Assembly (NCBI GenBank): GCA_031283565.1
Contig: JAITBM010000034.1
Coordinates: 1-18,588 of the forward strand
From: Rickettsiales bacterium
Lineage (GTDB): Bacteria > Pseudomonadota > Alphaproteobacteria > Rs-D84
Direction: 5' to 3'
Length of the DNA: 18,588 bases
Shown: positions 13,616 to 18,588 of the stretch, piece by piece
Layout: the number at the start of each line of letters is the position of its first letter
Numbering within the stretch: the first letter of the stretch is position 1
Made by a program: the position numbers and the translations under genes
The notes under the pieces: model-generated
What the model saw: only the letters and a program-made list of their open reading frames with translations
Database searches by the model: none
Told to the model about the DNA's origin: nothing

Positions 13616-15325
13616 TTATTTCTTGCGCAGAGATTTTATCTTTTCATGAAAGCGGCGGGTGAGCTCGTTGAATTTTTCAACAAATTCTCTTTCTTCTTTT
13701 GATATAGCCGGTGCCCCGGCAGGTTTGGATTCGGGCGCCAATTCATTATTAACCGGCATCGCTTGCGTGCCCGACACCGGCTGTTCCATGGAAGGCCGAG
13801 CATCAGCATTTTCCCTCTGATGGAGCGGTTGAGGCGTGGGCGGTTCTTGTTGTGTAGCTGATGCCTGTTCAACAACGGCAGGTGTTTGCTTATCAATTTG
13901 AGCATTGGACGGTTCGGAACCAATATCGGATGATGCAGCAGGCTCAATAGATGCTTCAGATTCGGTCTGTGCGAACACCTCTGACTCTAGCTTGTTCGAG
14001 TCTGGTCTCTGTATTTGTGTCGGGGTAGGTGAATTTTGCGAATTCTCTTGCGGCGGAGCTGGAGCGACTGTTTTTTGTTCGCAACAGGATACCGTATTCA
14101 AAAGATCACCTATTCTTTTGATATCGCCTTTTACAAAAAACAATCCTTTGTCCTTGCATAGTTTTTGCGGGCAGTCCATTGCAATACAGGCATCGCTTCG
14201 ACCAGCATAAACCTCTATATTATTGACAGTCAATTTAGCATCCAGAAATTGCGCAAAAAGACGGGATTCGCCCTCGGCGCATACAATGCTTGGAAAATTA
14301 TCATCAAGTATAATTTTACTTGGGTCCTGACGGCATATGTTTTCAATACCCTGCACAGGCAAATATCCATCTTTGCATTCGCAGCTCCCGTTCCATATCC
14401 CATTATTGCTTTCGCAAGTTCTCTTTTTTTGGTTGCTGCATTTTTCATATTTTTTATCACCAATAGATATTATCACTTTTTCCGGGTAATCAGGTTTACA
14501 TTCACAGCCCGTTTCTTTCCAAATTCCATGATCGCCATCTTCACACATTTTTTTGGCAGTTTTTGCTTCAGCTGCTGCTATCTGTTCCGATTTTTGTTTT
14601 TCATAATCTACAGTGCAAATATAGGGTGTTTGTGAAGAAGGAATACGGTCCTTGCCGCAAACACATTGCCATTCACCATCAACTTTCTCATATGCGTCGC
14701 CTACTTTGAGACCATTCTCACATGCTTTCTTTTTTACATCGCTGCACCGGATAAAAATTTCTTTATCTGCCTGTTTGTCTGGATATTTCGGATCCTTGCA
14801 GCTGCATTCTTTTTTATCGGTATCCCATGTGCCGTGTTCTGTCTGGCATACAGTCCGCCTCGGATTAGCCCTGCACCTTGCTGAAGAATATTCTCCCTTG
14901 ACGGTATACGACTGTTCTAAATCTCCGGAGCATACGCATTTTTTTACGGACGGGTCCCATGTTCCGTTATTACTGATGCATATCAATTCCGCATTCTCCA
15001 CACAGCCTATGTTGTCTTCGCCCGGTAGATAAAATTCGCCGCATTTTTTACAATAGGAAAATTTTTTCGCAGTGAACATATCCCCGCTTCCGTCGGCGCC
15101 GCCCCGGATTATGCGTCCCTGAACTATGACAAGACCAGAATCACCCGAGCATGCGCATGACTCGCCGCTGACCACCCCTTTTACGCAATCATCGCCTTTG
15201 AATTGATCGCTGCATTCGCAACTGGCTTTAAGCTCATCAGCGGTTAGATCCCTGATTTCGCGCCCGGCCGCCGGAGAAATCAGCGCGACGAATGCATAGC
15301 TCATAAAAGCGATTTTCTTTCTCAA
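13616..15325 (-). CDS. Secreted protein with five GxW/CxC cysteine repeats, 569 aa, unknown function
   Basis: I do not recognise a family. A signal peptide (MRKKIAF then a hydrophobic stretch, ending SPAAG, residue 21) is followed by a 395-residue Cys-rich part and then a Pro/Gln/Glu/Ser/Ala-rich tail with no cysteine (about 420-545), ending in a basic helical segment rich in K, R and E. Of 34 cysteines, 20 fall in five tandem units with the order C ... G-x-W ... C-x-C ... C: C116/130/132/151, C160/174/176/194, C202/221/223/237, C261/274/276/296, C304/315/317/331. A CKKC pair is at 92-95 and a CC pair at 414-415. The pattern resembles small EGF-like disulfide modules but is not a clear match. 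The start is TTG 15325: a TAA codon is directly upstream in frame, and the next ATG (15304) would lose the positive N-region. AAAGGA lies 12 nt upstream, rather far. Confidence 0.85.
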   Translation of the reverse strand: MRKKIAFMSYAFVALISPAAGREIRDLTADELKASCECSDQFKGDDCVKGVVSGESCACSGDSGLVIVQGRIIRGGADGSGDMFTAKKFSYCKKCGEFYLPGEDNIGCVENAELICISNNGTWDPSVKKCVCSGDLEQSYTVKGEYSSARCRANPRRTVCQTEHGTWDTDKKECSCKDPKYPDKQADKEIFIRCSDVKKKACENGLKVGDAYEKVDGEWQCVCGKDRIPSSQTPYICTVDYEKQKSEQIAAAEAKTAKKMCEDGDHGIWKETGCECKPDYPEKVIISIGDKKYEKCSNQKKRTCESNNGIWNGSCECKDGYLPVQGIENICRQDPSKIILDDNFPSIVCAEGESRLFAQFLDAKLTVNNIEVYAGRSDACIAMDCPQKLCKDKGLFFVKGDIKRIGDLLNTVSCCEQKTVAPAPPQENSQNSPTPTQIQRPDSNKLESEVFAQTESEASIEPAASSDIGSEPSNAQIDKQTPAVVEQASATQQEPPTPQPLHQRENADARPSMEQPVSGTQAMPVNNELAPESKPAGAPAISKEEREFVEKFNELTRRFHEKIKSLRKK

Positions 15326-15504
15326 TTATTGACAAATCCTTTGAAGGATAATATCATATACGAACAAGGCGACACAAGGCCAATCTCTGTATAGGTGAAT
15401 TATAAGTGATATATTATTATAAAAACCTGTCAATATCGAATTAGCCAGGAATAAGCCGCGATAGTCGCACATTGATCTATATGGAGTGCGGCGAATGACA
15501 TTTT
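15326..15504. other. Gap between dnaG and the Cys-rich repeat gene
   Basis: This gap carries the upstream region of the TTG-started gene: a possible TTGTGT (15377-15372), 18-nt spacer, TATTAT (15353-15348) promoter on the minus strand and the AAAGGA site at 15343-15338. The promoter match is weak. The dnaG-proximal half has short GC stems (GCCGC/GCGGC) but no T-tract, so I cannot call a dnaG terminator. Confidence 0.4.
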
Positions 15505-17058
15505 TTAGGCCGCCACGATGACAGGCGTGGTCCACAGTTCCAGCATGGCATCTTTGACGCGCTGGATTTCAACGGCCGAGGCGTGCTCAGCAACAAGATT
15601 TTCAAGCTGCTTTTTTAGCGCGATCGCCGCCACATGCTTTTCCGCCGTTTGGCGGCTCATGCCCGTATCCGCGGCGCCCGATGTCACCGTGCCAAGCAGC
15701 TCGAAGTTTCTTTCATAAATGTCTGGAAATTTGGCGGCTATTTCCGCAATTATCCGAATCTGCTGACCGGACGGATCCGGCGCTTTCATTTCCGGAACGA
15801 TTTCACGGCGAAAACGCTTCCAGGCATCCCATTCCCGGCTGCGCAATGTCGTCAAAAATTCATTTTTGAGACCCGCGTCCGGCACCTTTTCATATTCCGA
15901 CCTTATCCACCTGTCGGCTCGGACGCGGCCTGATTCCGTTCTGACCGAAAAATTCCGGTTAGCCAGGTCCCATACGAAATCGGGAAGCAGTTTTGCGGAA
16001 TCTATTATTGCCGCCATCGCCGACCCTCCGGCGACGCCGGATCTGAGCAGTTCGTCGGGATCCTTCCCCCCGCTCATGAATGCAAAGCGGATCGTCATAT
16101 CAGCTTTCAATTCCGGCAAAACCAAGGACGAAGCCCGCGCCGCGGCCTTTTGGCCAGCCGCGTCTCCATCAAAACAGAATACAAGCTCTTTGGCATATTT
16201 CAGCAGGATATGAACATGTTCGGCCGTCAGCGCGGTACCAAGCGGCGCAACCGTTTCGCCAAATCCGCGCATTTGCATTTGGATGGCATCTATCTGACCC
16301 TCTACTATTATTGCGCGGCGCTTCTGCCTAATGTCGGACAGGGCGAAATTTAGACCGTAAAGGGTGCGCCTTTTCGCAAAAAATTCCGTTTCCGCAATAT
16401 TCATGTATTTCGGTTCAGACCCGTCAAGGCTTCGGCCTGAAAAAGCAATAACATTCCCGCGCACATCCATTATCGGAAACATCAGCCGGCCCCTAAAAAA
16501 ATCATAATCCGATCCGCCGTACGTGCTGTGGCGGACAAGTCCCGCAGCAACGCCTTTTTCTCCGAAGCGCCCGGAAATAATGTTGTTCTTCGGGGCATAG
16601 CCAAGGCCGTATTTCGCGATTATTTCCGCTCCCAAATCCCGGCCACGTAGATATTCGTCAGCAATCGAACCACCCAGCTCTGCGGCGTACATTTTCGCCG
16701 CCTCGCCCAAAATAGTGAAATATTCCCTCTCGCGGTCTTCTTCGGCAGGATCGCGAGGACGCAATTCTGGCAGTTTCATTCCGGCTATGGCGGCCAGCTC
16801 GCGCAGGGCGTCCATGTACTGCAAGCCGTGCTTTTTCATCATGAAAGTGATGACGTCGCCGCCCTCGCCGCAGCCGAAGCATTTATAAATTCCAAGTTCT
16901 TCGTTCACGGAAAAAGACGGGGTTTTCTCATTATGGAACGGGCAGCAGCCCCAGAAATTCTTGCCCTTGGGCTGAAGCGGCACAGAGCGTCCAACGATTT
17001 CGACTATGGAAACCCTCTGTTTCAATCTATCGACAAAAGGCTTCAAACTTTCAGACAT
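15505..17058 (-). CDS. dnaG: DNA primase DnaG
   Basis: DnaG makes RNA primers at the replication fork. From ATG 17058 the protein has 517 residues, short next to the roughly 580-600 of typical DnaG. The CHC2 zinc finger is intact: C39-x2-H42-x17-C60-x2-C63 (in GCCPFHNEKTPSFS and IYKCFGCGEGGD). FSGRSLDGSEPKYMNIAET and LYGLNFA mark the RNA-polymerase core. The Toprim motifs are IIVEGQIDAI (glutamate for metal binding) and FCFDGDAAGQKAA. The C-terminal helicase-interaction region is short. A GTG at 17067 would add three residues (MIK); neither start has a clear ribosome site. The gene follows topA by about 47 nt in the same direction. The gene after it is the secreted Cys-rich protein rather than rpoD, a frequent neighbour. 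Confidence 0.95.
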   Translation of the reverse strand: MSESLKPFVDRLKQRVSIVEIVGRSVPLQPKGKNFWGCCPFHNEKTPSFSVNEELGIYKCFGCGEGGDVITFMMKKHGLQYMDALRELAAIAGMKLPELRPRDPAEEDREREYFTILGEAAKMYAAELGGSIADEYLRGRDLGAEIIAKYGLGYAPKNNIISGRFGEKGVAAGLVRHSTYGGSDYDFFRGRLMFPIMDVRGNVIAFSGRSLDGSEPKYMNIAETEFFAKRRTLYGLNFALSDIRQKRRAIIVEGQIDAIQMQMRGFGETVAPLGTALTAEHVHILLKYAKELVFCFDGDAAGQKAAARASSLVLPELKADMTIRFAFMSGGKDPDELLRSGVAGGSAMAAIIDSAKLLPDFVWDLANRNFSVRTESGRVRADRWIRSEYEKVPDAGLKNEFLTTLRSREWDAWKRFRREIVPEMKAPDPSGQQIRIIAEIAAKFPDIYERNFELLGTVTSGAADTGMSRQTAEKHVAAIALKKQLENLVAEHASAVEIQRVKDAMLELWTTPVIVAA

Positions 17059-17105
17059 TTTTATCACAAAATTTTATGTTCCGCCGCAAAATGAACCGGC
17101 TCTAT

Positions 17106-17243
17106 CTATTTGCGAAATTTCTTTTTGAAAGCGCTCGGCTTTTTATTGTTTATCAGCTCTATGGCCTCGGTCAGAGACGGCTGCTCCTTGACCGACACAT
17201 TCACCTTGCCGCTGGAAATGTATGGGCCGTACCGCCCGCTGGA
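17106..17243 (-). pseudogene. topA C-terminal extension cut off by an in-frame TAG
   Basis: After the TAG at 17246-17244 the same frame continues for 45 codons to a second TAG (17108-17106). These codons read SSGRYGPYISSGKVNVSV and then a KEQPSLTEAIELI helix and a Lys-rich end. SGRYGPYI is the conserved start of a TopA C-terminal repeat; the previous repeat in this protein starts IGRFGPYV. So one stop codon separates topA from its normal last domain. Either this is a nonsense mutation, a readthrough site, or a base error. Confidence 0.75.
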
Positions 17244-18588
17244 CTAGAACAATATATCGTCGTCCGTTGCTGGATTTTTGCCAAGCTTCGCGGCTTCGGC
17301 TTTTTGCCCGACATTTGCGAGCAACCCCTGGGCAACTTCAAGCGTGATCGTATCGCGCGTGTATTTTTTTGCCGAGGCGTTTTTTGTCCCATCCGTAACA
17401 TAGGGGCCGAAGCGTCCAATCTTGAATGATATCCCGCCGCCAAGGTCGCTAGGCTCCGCTGCCTGCGCTTCGCCGACAGATTTCACATTCCTCATGTATT
17501 TGCAAGTCGGATAATTCTTGCAAGAAATGAACGCGCCGAACTTGCCGGATCGGAGATGAAGAGGACCTCCGCAATCGGGGCAAATTTCGCCGCCCTTGAA
17601 AACAAAGGACGCCAGTTCTTCGTTTAGCTTGTCCCACACATCTTTTATTCCAATGTCCCTGGCTGAGGCCACCCATCCGGCGAACGGAGACCAAAAATTA
17701 GACAGCACCGCCAGACGCCCGGCTTCGCCGTTCGATACGTCATCCAGCGCATCTTCCGTCTTGGCTGTGAAATCCGCCTGTATCAATTGATTGAAATAGC
17801 CCGCAAGAAAAGCCGACACAAGGCGCCCGCCCATTGTCGGAGTGAACCGGCGGTTCTTGTCGACCCCTACATATTCCCGGTCCACTATTGTGCCCATTAT
17901 TGAAGCGTATGTGGAGGGGCGCCCGATTCCGAGCTCTTCCAATTTTTTCACAAGGGAGGCCTCTGTAAAGCGGGGGGGGGGCTGCGTAAAATGTTGTTCG
18001 GGTAGAAATTCAAGCACGTTGGCGACGTCCCCTGCGGACAAAGGCGGCAATTTTGCATTTTCCTCGTCTGCGTTATCGTCTTTATCTTCGACATAAACCT
18101 TGAGAAATCCGTCGAATACGAGCGACTGTCCCGTCGCATGGAACAGGGCATCCTTTGCCGCAAGATCTACGGCCACTGCATCAAAAAGCGCGTTCGTCAT
18201 TTGGCATGCTATTGTCCTTTTCCAGATCAGATCATACAACCGCGCGCCGTCGGGATCGTCAATCTTTGGCTTCGCGCCAAAATGAGTCGGACGCACCGCC
18301 TCGTGCGCCTCTTGCGCATTTTTTTGCTTCTTAGAATAAAAGTTGGGCGAAGCAGGCAGGTATTTTTCGCCAAAATCCTTGGAAATAAAGGATCGAAGCT
18401 CTTTCACCGCCTCGGACGAAAGGTTTGTCGAGTCCGTCCTCATGTAAGTGATGAACCCGGCTTCATACAATTTCTGGGCCGCAGACATAGTGCGTTTTGA
18501 TGAAAAATGTAGTTTTCGCGCCGCCTCCTGCTGGAGTGTTGATGTTGTGAACGGCGCATATGGACGTCTTGAAACCTGCTTTTTCTCT
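17244..18588 (-). CDS. topA: DNA topoisomerase I, 3' part, ending at a premature TAG
   Basis: TopA relaxes negative supercoils. The window holds the C-terminal part; the 5' end is beyond the right edge. The first visible codons give RRPYAPFTTSTLQQEAARKL, an invariant region, followed by the active-site tyrosine in AGFITYMRTDST. HEAVRPT, FTQPPPRFTEASLVKKLEE, GIGRPSTYASIMGTI and KTEDALDDVSNG are all canonical. One zinc finger is present (CPDCGG ... CKNYPTC), then the repeat beginning FKIGRFGPYV. The frame ends at TAG 17246-17244 just before a second GRYGPYI repeat. The PPPR codons form a run of ten C on the coding strand (17972-17981). Catalytic regions are intact, so truncation would remove only the last DNA-binding repeat. 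Confidence 0.93.
   Translation of the reverse strand, partial: EKKQVSRRPYAPFTTSTLQQEAARKLHFSSKRTMSAAQKLYEAGFITYMRTDSTNLSSEAVKELRSFISKDFGEKYLPASPNFYSKKQKNAQEAHEAVRPTHFGAKPKIDDPDGARLYDLIWKRTIACQMTNALFDAVAVDLAAKDALFHATGQSLVFDGFLKVYVEDKDDNADEENAKLPPLSAGDVANVLEFLPEQHFTQPPPRFTEASLVKKLEELGIGRPSTYASIMGTIVDREYVGVDKNRRFTPTMGGRLVSAFLAGYFNQLIQADFTAKTEDALDDVSNGEAGRLAVLSNFWSPFAGWVASARDIGIKDVWDKLNEELASFVFKGGEICPDCGGPLHLRSGKFGAFISCKNYPTCKYMRNVKSVGEAQAAEPSDLGGGISFKIGRFGPYVTDGTKNASAKKYTRDTITLEVAQGLLANVGQKAEAAKLGKNPATDDDILF

Noticed and set aside
1331..15325. A defence island, CRISPR array, prophage or insertion sequence.
   Set aside because: No transposase, integrase, cas gene, terminal inverted repeats with target duplications, or regularly spaced repeats are visible; nearly all genes are core housekeeping genes.
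15326..15535. 69-codon minus-strand ORF between dnaG and the Cys-rich repeat gene.
   Set aside because: It begins inside dnaG, has no ribosome site, and covers the upstream region needed by the TTG-started gene.
17106..18588. A changed genetic code with TAG read as an amino acid.
   Set aside because: rsmE and the SufD-like gene end naturally at TAG where their families end, and topA itself has a second TAG at the expected C-terminus. A single-site event is simpler.

Overview
The window reads as a compact, mid-GC chromosome segment from a streamlined alphaproteobacterium. This is inferred from a Rickettsia-like, eukaryote-type IleS, a short DciA-type DUF721 protein and DnaG/TopA/MnmG of proteobacterial form. 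Several housekeeping proteins look shortened relative to their families (MnmG, SufD-like, DciA, DnaG), which fits genome streamlining and possibly a host-associated life. I cannot place it at genus level.

Layout. The 5' end of rsmG runs off the left edge (1-248, minus). About 1.04 kb with no convincing gene follows (249-1290); it holds three perfect copies of an 11-bp word. Next is a 999-residue secreted Cys-rich protein of unknown function (1331-4330), then a 256-nt gap between converging genes with a 12-bp inverted repeat. The coupled pair mnmG-rsmE (minus) is divergent from the coupled pair ileS-nth (plus). The 3' end of nth overlaps a minus-strand tRNA-Cys. Then come queH-dciA (plus, overlapping), a minimal SufD-like gene (minus) divergent from ychF (plus), a second secreted Cys-rich repeat protein (minus), and dnaG and topA (minus). 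topA runs off the right edge.

How the genes relate. Most are information-processing genes: tRNA wobble modification (mnmG, queH), rRNA methylation (rsmG, rsmE), Ile and Cys decoding (ileS, tRNA-Cys), replication and topology (dciA, dnaG, topA), repair (nth), a ribosome-associated ATPase (ychF) and Fe-S assembly (sufD-like), with Nth and probably QueH as Fe-S clients. The two secreted Cys-rich proteins (38 and 34 Cys) are the unexplained accessory part; both have signal peptides and spaced-Cys repeats and probably act in a disulfide-forming envelope compartment.

Most notable observations. (1) At least five genes (rsmG, the 999-aa protein gene, mnmG, queH, sufD-like) have a -10-like hexamer 7-9 nt before the start codon, so their mRNAs are predicted to be leaderless. 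(2) topA has an in-frame TAG followed by 45 codons that restore a conserved C-terminal repeat. (3) The two Cys-rich proteins have regular internal cysteine spacing and no recognised family. (4) MnmG has an internal C-terminal deletion. (5) Divergent promoters overlap, including one nearly symmetric -10 that serves mnmG and ileS.
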